Both the position numbers and the translations under genes were made by a program. A stretch of DNA of 64,000 nt from Cyclina sinensis (taxonomy: Eukaryota > Mollusca > Bivalvia > Venerida > Veneridae), in NCBI GenBank assembly GCA_012932295.1, contig JAAONU010000003.1:27638361-27702360 (forward strand), written 5' to 3'. Positions 1 to 10,537 of the stretch are shown here, in pieces. Under the pieces are notes generated by a model, which had not been told where the DNA came from, did not search any database, and worked only from the letters and a program-made list of their open reading frames with translations. Positions within the stretch are counted from its first letter, which is position 1; every line of letters begins with the position of its first letter.

Positions 1-298
1 CATTAAGATAACCAAATAAATTAGCTCGAAACTTTTAAACTTTCGCGAAGTTCTATCCCCTATCCCTGGCCAGTTTAAGATTTTATCTATCATTTCTCCT
101 GATATGTCCCCTTGTAAGAACAAGTAAGAATTACTAGAATATAATGATGCATTATTATCAGGATAAAATGATGGGATAACTCTGGAAACAGAAATTGTTG
201 CTATTTACATCTATTTAACAAACGAAAGTTTTGGCGAAACTTTCCCAAACTTGCGAGATAATTACCGGGTTATTGTATGCAGTAAATTGCTCTTTCAT

Positions 299-317
299 CC
301 CCCCCCCCACCCCACTG
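299..317. repeat. C-rich homopolymer tract
   Basis: A run of C interrupted by A in the first part of unit 1. The equivalent place in unit 3 (about 21,297-21,320) is also C-rich but different in sequence. The rest of 1-1,750 shows no coding signal; it is the AT-rich start of the duplicated unit. Confidence 0.6.
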
Positions 318-1750
318 TCTGGCAACTAGTATCTAGTTAAGTTCCTTGGTTTTCGCAAAAATGAAAAAAAATCGTGAAAATTATATGGTTATGTTGTGCA
401 GAAATATGCCACCATAATATTTGACAATTGAACATTTTGCCAAAATCAGTCAATGAAAGAGCTAGATTAATACAAGGGAGACAATTAACCACTGTTCACA
501 AGGTCAGAACATGATGCAAACAAAATAAGATCGCTCAAGGCTGGTTTTACAGCAGTAAATCTTACGTAAATTTGTTGGGCTTATGAAAGGAATTAGCGAA
601 GCTGAATCATCTGTTATTGTGATACCTTGTTAAAAACAGAATATTCATTTTAGGAACCATGTCGAATTGAAATAATTCAAGGAGGTATAGCTGAGCCGTC
701 AAGCAAATCCATTTCAATCACTTTTTTTATATAAACATATAAGGTTGTAAGTGATGTATTCATTTCAACAATTTTACTCCATATCTGACATTTTTTGGGG
801 ATGACACGCTACCTCGAGTGTGGGGAAAACCCGCGTTAACACCGATGTTTATCTTGAAATGTGTTATATACTATTGTCGCTTTTTTAATACGATTGCGAA
901 GACGCAAGTGTTTAATTCATTCCTTCCGTTTTATTTTAACTAATAAAATCCCGGGGTTTTTGCTGTACTTGTTTGAGGAACTGATTTGTATAAAGTGACG
1001 AAATTTTAGGGTATTTCATACATGGCAACTTTTTATGCGTCAAATCACTATTTTTTCCTCTTTTTTAAAATTTCTTTTAACAAGTTTGACAAATTTGATA
1101 ATTCATTGCAGACCACTTTTTAGATTATCCTTATAAGGAAGGAAAATATTACAGACTATGACAGAACTCTTATTTAAAGTGAAGGTTAGATTATACAGGG
1201 GTACTCAGATGTGAGACCTTTTTCAAGACAGCTTCGTGGCTTAGTTAAAGTTTTAGAATATAGTCAGTATTTAGCAGATTGTATATATAAATCAGTGAAT
1301 AAGTTAAATTTGCTTTTATCTAATTGGTAGGTACAGATTTGTTTTGAGAGTATTATGAACACTAGATGCTACCTATCAGTGGGAATTCAGCTGAATGTAC
1401 TTATTGCCCAAGCTGTACCCCAAGTCCACAAAGCAGACACTACCATGTTACCATAAAAACTAGTTGACAGGTAAGGAAGCAGAAGTTTTGTGACTTCCAC
1501 AGTACTGCAACTACATGTATCATTCATAATTTGTACTATCTTCAGTTATTGCAGACGACAGTGATCAGAGACTGATGTTATATCGATTGAAAAAGTTAAA
1601 CTGTCGCATAGATCAAATTACACTTGATGGTTCAATAAATAATTCCTCTATAAGTCAATTTCTAATAGACAAATGACTAGATTAAAAGATTAAAGACACA
1701 AAATGAACAAAAGATGGTGATAAATTCGATAAGGAATACTTAAATAAGAG

Positions 1751-3217
1751 AGAAGCAGGACTAAGAAGGACAAGAGTAGCAGGACTAAGAAGGAAAATAG
1801 AAGCAGGACTTAGAAGGACAATAGAAGCAGGACTTAGAAGGACAAGAGAAGAAGGACTTAGAAGGACAACAGAAGCAGAACTTAGAAGGACAAGAGAAGC
1901 AGGACTAAGAAGGACAATAGAAGCAGGACTTAGAAGGACAATAGAAGCAGGACTTAGAAGGACAACAGAAGCAGGACTTAGAAGGACAATAGAAGCAGGA
2001 CTAGAAGGACAACAGAAGCAGGACTTAGAAGGACAACAGAAGCAGGACTTAGAAGGACAACAGAAGCAGGACTTAGAAGGACAAGAGAAGCAGGACTAAG
2101 AAGGACAACAGAAGCAGGACTAAGAAGGACAATAGATGCGGGACTTAGAAGGACAATAGAAGCAGGACTTAGAAGGACAACAGAAGCAGGACTTAGAAGG
2201 ACAACAGAAGCAGGACTTAGAAGGACAACAGAAGCAGGACTTAGAAGGACAATAGAAGCAGGACTTAGAAGGACAAGACTTAGAAGGACAACAGAAGCAG
2301 GGCTTAGAAAAACAACAGAAGCAGGACATAGAAGGGCAATTGAAGCAGGACTTAGAAGGACAATAGAAGCAGGATTAAGAAGGACAAGAGAAGCAGGACT
2401 AGGAAGGACAATAGAAGCAGGACTTAGAAGGACAATAGAAGCAGGACTAAGAAGGACAATAGAAGCAGGACTTAGAAGGACAACAGAAGCAGGACTTAGA
2501 AGGACAATAGAAGCAGGACTAGAAGGACAACAGAAGCAGGACTTAAAAGGACAACAGAAGCAGGACTTAGAAGGACAACAGAAGCAGGACTTAGAAGGAA
2601 AAGAGAAGCAGGACTTAGAAGGACAACAGAAGCAGGACTTAGAAGGACAACAGAAGCAGGACTTAGAAGGACAACAGAAGCAGGGCTTAGAAGGACAACA
2701 GAAGCAGGACATAGAAGGGCAATAGAAGCAGGACTTAGAAGGACAATAGAAGCAGGATTAAGAAGGACATGAGAAGCAGGACTAAGAAGTACAATAGAAG
2801 CAGGACTTAGAAGGACAATAGAAGCAGGACTAAGAAGGACAAGAGAAGCAGGACTTAGAAGGACAATAGAAGCAGGACTTAGAAGGACAACAGAAGCAGA
2901 ACTAAGAAGGACAATAGAAGCAGGACTTAGAAGGACAATAGAAGCAGGACTTAGAAGGACCATTCGAAGCAGGACCTAGAAGGACAATAGAAGCAGGCCT
3001 TAGCAGAACAATAGAAACAGGACTTAGTAGAACAAAAGAAGCAACATTTAGAAGAACAATAGAAGCAGGACTTAGTAGAACAATAGAAGCAGGACTTAGT
3101 AGATCAATAGAAGCAGGATTTAGTAGAACAAAAGAAGCAGGACTTAGCTGAACAATGGATGCAGGATTTAGGAAACAAAATAGAAGCAGGGCTAGTGGGA
3201 CAATAGAAGCAGGACTG
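1751..3217. repeat. 24-bp minisatellite, unit 1, about 61 copies
   Basis: Direct repeats of a 24-bp unit, GAAGCAGGACTTAGAAGG followed by ACAATA or ACAACA, run almost without interruption. Because 24 is a multiple of three and the unit has no stop on the minus strand, long frames spelling an eight-residue period (SPASIVLL) appear; these are not genes. From about 2,990 the units change to the TTAGTAGAACAATA type that dominates the unit-3 array. The array ends about 580 bp upstream of the TLR start. Confidence 0.95.
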
Positions 3218-3796
3218 AAAAAGTAAAAGGAGAACTATGAGGGGATATTAGAAGTAGAACGTAGAAGGACAAAAGAGACAAGAATTGTATCGGAAGTAAA
3301 TACAGATGCAATAGAAATACTACCTTTTTAATGCCACCGACTTGAGAATACGGAACTGTGTTGTAATCAGAGGACGTCACAGGACATAAAAGCTTGAGCA
3401 ACTATTTTTGATTTCGTCAAAAGTGCAAGGAAGAATATATTTGAAAAATGGACACATATATTATAAGAGTTCGATAGCTGAACAAAAGGTTAATGTTATT
3501 TACAAATTGTTTCTTGTTATACGATAAGTCCTGTACTTCTTTATGTACCTATATAATATAGTACATATAATAACGAAGATTTTATCCACAATTTTAATAA
3601 CCTTGACTGTGAAAACGTTACAGGTGGTAGATGTTTATATTTTTATCGCCTTTCTTCTCTATCATAAGCTTTAAGTGTCATCAAATCTATGGATGAGTGA
3701 GTTGATCATTTGATACATGAAACGTGATGTTTTTCGACGTGTGACGCATTTAACAGGAATTATCTTGTTATTGGGACTGAAAATACTAGTTTTAAA
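3218..3796 (+). promoter_or_regulatory. TLR 5' flank, conserved between units 1 and 3
   Basis: This stretch lies between the minisatellite and the TLR start codon and is closely matched at 24,601-25,190 in unit 3, so it must hold the proximal promoter if the gene is transcribed. I see AT-rich sequence but no clear TATA box, and I claim no NF-kB-type site. Its regulatory role is inferred from position only. Confidence 0.35.
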
Positions 3797-6700
3797 ATGA
3801 TGAAGGAATTTAACTCACAATTTAGTGTATTACTCCTGATAGGCAGTTTAAATATGTGTTTCTATTCGTCTGGAACACAAGTGTGTAATACAGCTGTATC
3901 ACTTACGAAGAGAAAACTTGCAGCAAATAACTTAACAACATCCCCAGACTTGTCTTTCACTGTTATTCTACAAGAAAATGTCTCTTGTTATGTAGAGCTG
4001 GACAGCGTTATTTCACACACACTCTCTTACATGGAAAACAGAGCTAACTTAAGTGTAGTATATTGCCAGTTACAGTTCTTTTGTTCTAATCAAATTGTCG
4101 TAAGATTCAATACGACGAGAGGAATTCAGAAGACACAGAACTTAAAGATACTTTTGGATTTGAATGAATGTTCAGTGCACGTGGAAGATCTGAATCTATT
4201 TAGTTTAACTGGGTCACTGATCTCATTGAAACAGTACAGTGTAAATACGATGATTTTAGCAGAAACAGAGACAGAATGTCTATTTGCAGAAACTTTAAAT
4301 TTGTTAGAAAGTTACATTGGCTACAGAAAACTAAGTTCAGGAACACAAGGACTTTTCTTTTGGGAGAAATGCAAGGAAATTTTCAAAAATATGAAAGCAA
4401 TTGTTTTAAGTGGTCGCGAAATCAAATCTGATAGCTGGAGTTATACAGGTCTTGAAGAAAAGTTTCCAAGTCTGAATACATTAATTGTTCGGTATATCAA
4501 CTTACAAATGCCTGTAACATTTAAATGGAACAGAAGCCCTGAAAAACATACCTGCACAATGTCCCTTGACATATCGAATCATGACTTCCCTAGTAGGTAT
4601 TTGCCGGTGCCTGCCTTCTCTGCTAAGGCATCGAATGACCTGAGCGATATACATTTACAAGGAAATCTTACTATGGTTCAGCTTGACAATATGACCACGA
4701 CTGGGATATCTGGAACATTTTTCGAAAATGTGCAAGGAGTCAAAAAAATTGTAATGCATGGAAACGCACTGCATACAATAGATGAAAGACTTTTTCAGAA
4801 TACAACCTGTTTGCGCATTTTAATACTTCGTTCAAATCATATCAGCTACCTCCATGAGGCAACCTTTCGCAGCTTAGACTTGCTGTATCAGTTATCTCTT
4901 GCAGACAATAAATTAAAATATGTCAGTTCTAAGCTTTTTGAACCACTTGTATCATTACAAGAACTTCACTTGGAGAAAAATCATATCTCGCATCTTCCTT
5001 TATATATCTTCAGTAAACAACTGATGTTACAAAAGCTATACATTTATGACAATCCGTTGGTTGACATTCCGTTTTTTGCAATATATTTACCATATATAAA
5101 GCTAATTGACTGTCATCAGACAAAGATTAGCGATTCAAGTTTTATTGCCTTGACCAAAAAGTACTCCGGAAAAATAAATGATGCGGATTTAGATATTCCA
5201 GGACTCAACAAGGACCTAGGACCAAGGACAAAGAACTTTGATTTATCCAATTGCAATATCACAAATTTTTATATACCGACATACGGTAAAATAGGAAGAA
5301 GTGTATTTGTATACATTTTCTATACATATAACGTGGTCACTTTTGGAAATCTGTTTGAATGCTACTGTGATGTTGCTTTTCTTCAAGGCATCTTGCGTGC
5401 CCTGAATGTCTCTGGGATCACTTCGGACGTGGTTTGTCATAGCCCCCCAGAGTTTTATCAACGGCCTCTAGTCACAATAGAGGATGATGAACTATATTGT
5501 CCTGAGATATTTCCAGACTGCCCACGAATTTGCAGCTGCTACCAGAGGACTAATGGACTTGATATTATAGTAGACTGTCGAAATGCAAACATTTCTGATC
5601 TTCCGCAAGTTATGCCTGGTGGAAATGCTTTGGAACTATGGTTTAAAAATGCCAGTCTTGTAAAGATAGAACCTCGTTCTTATTTAATAAATGTGGTCGG
5701 GCTTGATGTGACTAACAACAGTATTGACTTTGTAGATCCTGAAGCTATTTCAAGTCTTAGAAATGCCAGGTATATTTACCTCGACTCAAACGAGATACGT
5801 TATATCCCGGAACAGATCAGAAAATTGAATATGACACACTTAACACTTCGAGGAAATCCTCTTCTTTGTGACTGCAGAACTTTATGGATGAAACGATGGA
5901 TACTGGAGAAAAGGAATGTTTTAAAAGACTGGACAGATATAAAATGTGTCGATATGAACAATAATATTAAACAGGTTATTGCAGTCCCAGATGATTTATT
6001 TTTTTGCAGGCAACCAGTCGCTGTTAGTCTGACAGAAAAGATTTTTTTGCCATTGACTGTATCTGGGTCCTGCCTATTTACCTTAATCACCGTTTCTATT
6101 CTTATTTACTGTCAACGATTCAACCTGAAAGTTCTTCTGTATATTAAGTTTGGTATTGATCCGTGTAACAAGCCCAAAAACGACAGAAGAAGATATGAAT
6201 ATGACGTTTTTGTGGTATTCTGTCCCCAGGAAGCGGTGCTCGCCCAGGATGAAATCGCTAAACACCTTTTGCAGAAAAATTACAAGATTGCTTTATTTGA
6301 AAAAGACTTTGTCATTGGATATTCTGTCATTGAAAACGTGGAAAAACTTCTAAAGTTGTCAAGGAGGGTGATTTTTGTGTTTTCTGAAAAAACACTGCAG
6401 AATCCAACATACCGTATTGTTTGGAACCTAGCATATGAAAGAGCGAGAGATATCTCTATGAAAGATATCATTCTTATTGCAGACAAAAACTTGAAGCGGC
6501 ATTGTTCTGACGACAGTGTTTTGAAATTCTTGAATAATAACAGGTTTATTCAAATCCATTCCAAGTTAATGAAAGAAAGTGTGGAATATATGATGCCGAG
6601 ACGACGTGTGAGAGATTATATAGAGATGTTTCAAAGACACCTGTTGCCGAGTCCAGGGAGTAGAAGATCTGTGTCAGTTTTAACACACTATCCTATTATT

Positions 6701-7138
6701 ACTAGGTATTACATAAGGCATGAGTTTAAGCCATATTTGCTCGACAAGGGATTTGAACTTAAAGAAGTAGACATGGAATTTGTCCCTGGTACAGATATAC
6801 GTGATGAAATTTTTGAAGTTTTGGATCGAGCAGAGCATTTCATTTATATTTTATCTGAGGAAACGTTATTAGATGAAGTCCTGATGTTTATATTGTGTGA
6901 AGCTGTTACGAAGTCTATGTTATGTGATTATAACTACCTTCTCCTGGCAGTCAAGGGACAGTTAGATATTGACGCTCTCCCGACAAAACTGCAGAACTAC
7001 ATAGAACATTATACCATAATAGAATTTAACAGCGACAATTTTAAACAGCGTATTCTTGAGGCCTTGAAACATGGCAAAGTACAAGAAGATATTGACTCCG
7101 ATGACGAAGACGATATAAACAGGGGCCCCCTTTCGTAG
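3797..7138 (+). CDS. Toll-like receptor with two tandem TIR domains (intact, intronless)
   Basis: A single open frame of 1,113 residues encodes a membrane innate immune receptor. A signal peptide (about 1-28) is followed by a diverged N-terminal region. Leucine-rich repeats (about 290-435) lead to a cysteine cap (about 521-570, ECYCDVAF). A second cap starts CPRICSC (575), then more LRRs and another cap (NPLLCDCRTLW, about 685-740), the multiple-cysteine-cluster layout of Drosophila Toll. One membrane span lies at about 751-773. TIR-1 begins YEYDVFVVF (800) and has box 2 as FEKDFVIGYS (834), lacking the usual BB-loop proline. TIR-2 (about 956-1,090) keeps FVPGTDI and ILSEETL. The tail is acidic (DSDDEDD). 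The start is the first of two adjacent Met codons; the second would also fit. TLRs dimerise on ligand binding and recruit TIR adaptors; ligand and pathway here are unknown. Confidence 0.93.
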   Translation: MMKEFNSQFSVLLLIGSLNMCFYSSGTQVCNTAVSLTKRKLAANNLTTSPDLSFTVILQENVSCYVELDSVISHTLSYMENRANLSVVYCQLQFFCSNQIVVRFNTTRGIQKTQNLKILLDLNECSVHVEDLNLFSLTGSLISLKQYSVNTMILAETETECLFAETLNLLESYIGYRKLSSGTQGLFFWEKCKEIFKNMKAIVLSGREIKSDSWSYTGLEEKFPSLNTLIVRYINLQMPVTFKWNRSPEKHTCTMSLDISNHDFPSRYLPVPAFSAKASNDLSDIHLQGNLTMVQLDNMTTTGISGTFFENVQGVKKIVMHGNALHTIDERLFQNTTCLRILILRSNHISYLHEATFRSLDLLYQLSLADNKLKYVSSKLFEPLVSLQELHLEKNHISHLPLYIFSKQLMLQKLYIYDNPLVDIPFFAIYLPYIKLIDCHQTKISDSSFIALTKKYSGKINDADLDIPGLNKDLGPRTKNFDLSNCNITNFYIPTYGKIGRSVFVYIFYTYNVVTFGNLFECYCDVAFLQGILRALNVSGITSDVVCHSPPEFYQRPLVTIEDDELYCPEIFPDCPRICSCYQRTNGLDIIVDCRNANISDLPQVMPGGNALELWFKNASLVKIEPRSYLINVVGLDVTNNSIDFVDPEAISSLRNARYIYLDSNEIRYIPEQIRKLNMTHLTLRGNPLLCDCRTLWMKRWILEKRNVLKDWTDIKCVDMNNNIKQVIAVPDDLFFCRQPVAVSLTEKIFLPLTVSGSCLFTLITVSILIYCQRFNLKVLLYIKFGIDPCNKPKNDRRRYEYDVFVVFCPQEAVLAQDEIAKHLLQKNYKIALFEKDFVIGYSVIENVEKLLKLSRRVIFVFSEKTLQNPTYRIVWNLAYERARDISMKDIILIADKNLKRHCSDDSVLKFLNNNRFIQIHSKLMKESVEYMMPRRRVRDYIEMFQRHLLPSPGSRRSVSVLTHYPIITRYYIRHEFKPYLLDKGFELKEVDMEFVPGTDIRDEIFEVLDRAEHFIYILSEETLLDEVLMFILCEAVTKSMLCDYNYLLLAVKGQLDIDALPTKLQNYIEHYTIIEFNSDNFKQRILEALKHGKVQEDIDSDDEDDINRGPLS

Positions 7139-7775
7139 TAACTGCTACGGCATATCAAAATACGTCATTAATAATGAGCTGTCAACTGATTTAGTATAGA
7201 GTATTACGTTTACAAGCAAAAGTGTGTACACAAATGATATTTTGTCAAACAAACAAGACAATATCAGTTAAAATCTTATTCATCCTTCACAGTTTTAGCT
7301 TTAAAACATTTTTTGTACTTTATCTTGTTTACTTGTGATAATTTGTTGCATGGTACATTTAATTAAAAAATCTCTTGTCTGAAGATTATCTTGATTGTGA
7401 GTGTAATTAAACAGCAAGAAACACCATTGAAAAAATGAATAACTAAACTTCAAATATGATTTTTCGTTTTCATTATGTTACCTTGTTTGAGATCCAAATG
7501 AGTTTTGCCTTTTAAATGAAAAAAGAGAATGAATTGTAGAGTAGGAAAGACGTTGCATATGTACATGTGCTTTACGCACGTGTTCAATTCAACAGACATG
7601 CACTAAAATATACCCGTTTGTCAATTTACTTGATTTGACTATTATAAAATCAGAAACTAGTTTTAAGATATATATTGAAGTTATGGTTGTCTTCTGCAAT
7701 TTCTAGTTGTATCACCTAATAGATGTTCACATTTTGTACCCTATGTCTTTTTTTCTGTCTGTACATACTGAGTAA

Positions 7776-7781
7776 AATAAA
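7776..7781 (+). terminator. Candidate poly(A) signal AATAAA downstream of TLR
   Basis: An AATAAA hexamer lies about 640 bp after the TLR stop, in a context (GAGTAAAATAAAGAAACTG) that is also conserved downstream of the unit-3 copy near 35,372. Between the stop and this site (7,139-7,775) I see only AT-rich, 3' UTR-like sequence. Confidence 0.4.
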
Positions 7782-7867
7782 GAAACTGAAATTGTCTGTT
7801 ACATGTCACCCTCACAAAAAAAAGTTGGTTTAAGGTTTCTTGCTTTTTATGAACATTTGGTTAAAAT

Positions 7868-8445
7868 CATTTTTTGTTTTTTTTGTTTTATTTGGGTTTA
7901 ACGCCATTTTCAACAGCTCTGGTGATATCCCGTCGGTAAGTCCACCTAACAAGTGAGCCTAGGTATCCAACCAGTTTCTTAACATTCTGGCAACGATTTT
8001 TACCTGCTGTGACATCATTTTAAGTCAAACACTTTTTGTGAAATTATGTACATTGTATTCTTTATCTTGTGAAAAGCGACTGATAGAAAAGTAATCACCG
8101 ACAAGTTTTCAGTTGATCTCAACAAACCTCAGCCTTACTGTCTTCTTGGATGAATGGTCGAAAATTATCGCAGACTGAATTATCTGTACCGCTTGCCCAT
8201 GTGACAGACGCCCCATGAAGAGTTTAGATATTTTAGGTTGTTAAGGTAGTGCACATTACAGATAAACATCCTGTTCCGTCGACACTCTTGGTCCTTTTAC
8301 ACGCTCAGTGTTAAGGAATTATACTTAGCTTCGAGTTTACGTCACGCCTAATGCTCCGTTCAGGAACGTTAGTGAAGGAGCGGATATCGAATTGATTACA
8401 AATCTACCGCGTTACCACTTGACCACTGATCTACCGCTTTATACT
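7868..8445 (-). mobile_element. tRNA-derived SINE-like element, unit-1 copy
   Basis: Read on the minus strand, the segment starts near 8,440 with a tRNA-like head: A-box-like TGGTCAAGTGGTAACGC and degenerate B-box-like TTCGATATCC. It ends near 7,880 at GGTTTAACGCCATTTTCAAC and a T-rich stretch. The tail motif resembles a repeat that is widespread in molluscan DNA (recognised from memory). The element is duplicated at 35,470-36,025, so it predates the unit duplication. Confidence 0.55.
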
Positions 8446-8592
8446 AAATGGCCATCGTCATGAAATATGAAGTGATTGCTCAGTCAAGTGTACCAACATA
8501 CCTCTAGGAATTGGAACATTTATCATTTACGGGCTAAGGGACAGTGCCTCTTTCTGGATAATATTCTTGACAAAAACGACAAGATATCAGAG

Positions 8593-8937
8593 CACTCCAG
8601 CAGAGCATTCATTTCATTCTTTATTTTGTAATGCCCTTCTAGTTTGCTCAACCAGAAGACATTGATTTTACATTATATTTCGGAATGGTTTGGTAGGTTG
8701 CTGTGCCAGCAGGGCATTCCAGCAGGGCATTAATTTTACTCTATATTTCGTAATGCCCTGCTAGGTTGCTCTGCAAGCAGGGCATTCCAGCAGGGCATTG
8801 GCCTAACAGTATATTTCGGAATGCCCTGCTAGGTTGCTCTGCCAGCAAGGCATTCCAGCAGGGCATTGATTTTACACTATAATTCGGAATGCCCTGCTAG
8901 GTTGCTCTGCCAGCAGGGCATTCCAGCACGACAATAG
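8593..8937. repeat. 68-bp palindromic tandem repeat at duplication breakpoint
   Basis: Copies start at 8,682, 8,750, 8,818 and 8,886 (period exactly 68), with a partial copy before. Each contains the perfect inverted repeat AATGCCCTGCT...AGCAGGGCATT around a 13-base loop, plus a second AGCAGGGCATT. The array begins exactly where homology between units 1 and 3 stops. Confidence 0.9.
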
Positions 8938-8944
8938 TTTTTTA

Positions 8945-10136
8945 CTATATAATTATATAAATTATTTATAAATTGTAATGCTTTGTGCTTAAGTCACTGT
9001 TCACTGCTAACTTCTCACATATATTTCCATCTTGCATTTTCACCTCGTCAGGCGGAGAAATCAGTCACCATAGCTTAAACTTCAATCACCTATGCTTGTT
9101 ACGTTTATTAAAAGTTATAGTTTTGAATGGTTCATTTTTTGTTTCTTTTTAGACCAAGAAAAATCTACGGCTTTAGCTTTAGTACAAACTTCTTCATGTA
9201 CAAACTACTTACTATGCAAACATTATTTTTTTCATATATAGCGCCGAACTGTATTTTAATGTCATGCTTTAAACCGTGACGTTTCTTTTTTTAAACTGAG
9301 AGTACTAAAGGAATTTTGTGTAGCTCTGCCCTAACATCCGGGTTTATAATGAAGAAAAATAAAATAAACGAAACTCCTTTTAAATATTTATCAGGTTCCT
9401 TGGTTACAAGTTTTTCGCTTGAGTTATTTTAGCGTCGGACACGTTAATCATCTTTGAAGATACTGTAATTTGTAGGTCCCTTTGCAAACTACAAACGGAC
9501 ACGTGACAAAGAAACTTTAAATTACAGATCTTACATTTAAACAGATTCAGATCAGTCAAATAGACAAAATGAGATAATTTCCAAAGAAAGGCTTTTAAAG
9601 TAAAGTCTGGTTAAGCTGATGTTAAAAAATGTTGAGTAACTGGAGTCAAATCTTATTTTAGTACCTATTTGTGTAGAAACATGCCATTCGCAAAAAGTTA
9701 ATCTTTTTGCTATATTTTCAGTATAAATTTTCAATGAGAGATACTGAAAACCGTAATATTTCATACATTTCAGTCGGAACATGGAAATTTAAACAAGAGA
9801 CCATGTTTTATGGGTCTTTTTTATGTGGAGAGGGGTTGGGGTGCGTGAATGTCCAGACAAAATAAATTTTTCTTGTGCACAGGAATGGTATGTGTACCTT
9901 GCACGAACATAGGTATTGTGCCTGCGCGGATATAATATTTGGGTTATTAACCTGCAAAGAATAAAAGAACCATATTGAGTTAATGTGAAACAGGTATATT
10001 TCAGATCTCAGTAGTTTTCTGCCATACTCGAAGTAAAATGTAGGCCTACATTGCACATGAAAATTTTTTTTACAGAATTGTTAACTACCTTTTATTGAAT
10101 AGTTTTGGAAAGGTGGTCAACACTGATTAACAAACT
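8945..10136. other. Intergenic, no gene seen
   Basis: AT-rich sequence between the 68-bp repeat and the AChBP-like 3' end. I searched the minus strand for the transmembrane exons that would follow in a full nicotinic receptor gene and found none; the short open frames here have no recognisable content. Confidence 0.5.
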
Positions 10137-10220
10137 CTCACAGTATTTTCAAGACCAGCTTATATGTGATATCTAATTCTCACAGCTTTTTCAAGACCAG
10201 CTTATATGTGATATCTAAAT
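10137..10220 (-). repeat. 42-bp in-frame tandem duplication at AChBP-like 3' end
   Basis: Positions 10,137-10,178 and 10,179-10,220 are near-identical. The 42-bp unit encodes the end of the last beta strand (LDITYKLVLK) and the stop codon, so a second in-frame copy of the terminal 13 codons and stop lies just after the real stop. Confidence 0.88.
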
Positions 10221-10537
10221 AAGGTTCTGGACAACACGGATATTTCCGCTCGTTTCTTTTCACTGATACGCTAACTAGGCGCCAATCTTTGTTGAAATCA
10301 TTATCAAAATCAGACAATACATTTCCCTCTGGCCCTGTCTCCAGATTCAGACTCAGACCATCGTTTGTCCATGACATGAATTTTAGAGAGCACGTGACTT
10401 CGCTGTTCCGTCTCAATTTATTATTGCCGACACTGCAATACGACTTGATCTTCACGGGAGGTATATAAAACACTACACCGTCGTATGCTACAACTACGTT
10501 GATGTTACTTCTGTGCACCCCATCAGACTGATCTGCA
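10180..10537 (-). CDS. AChBP-like exon 4 (Cys-loop, loops B and C, stop)
   Basis: Acceptor TTTGCAG precedes 10,537. The exon completes an Asn codon (phase 2), then reads ADQSDGVH, VFYIPP, the Cys-loop, SWTNDG and CCPEPYLDITY, ending in TGA at 10,180-10,182. Confidence 0.9.

Noticed and set aside
1978..2963. Long minus-strand frames of the form (SPASVVLL)n
   Set aside because: They are the translation of a stop-free 24-bp minisatellite; all three minus frames show related repeats and there are no flanking splice or start signals.
5243..6486. Minus-strand frames within the TLR gene
   Set aside because: Shadows of a long coding frame; the same shadows appear in the unit-3 copy.
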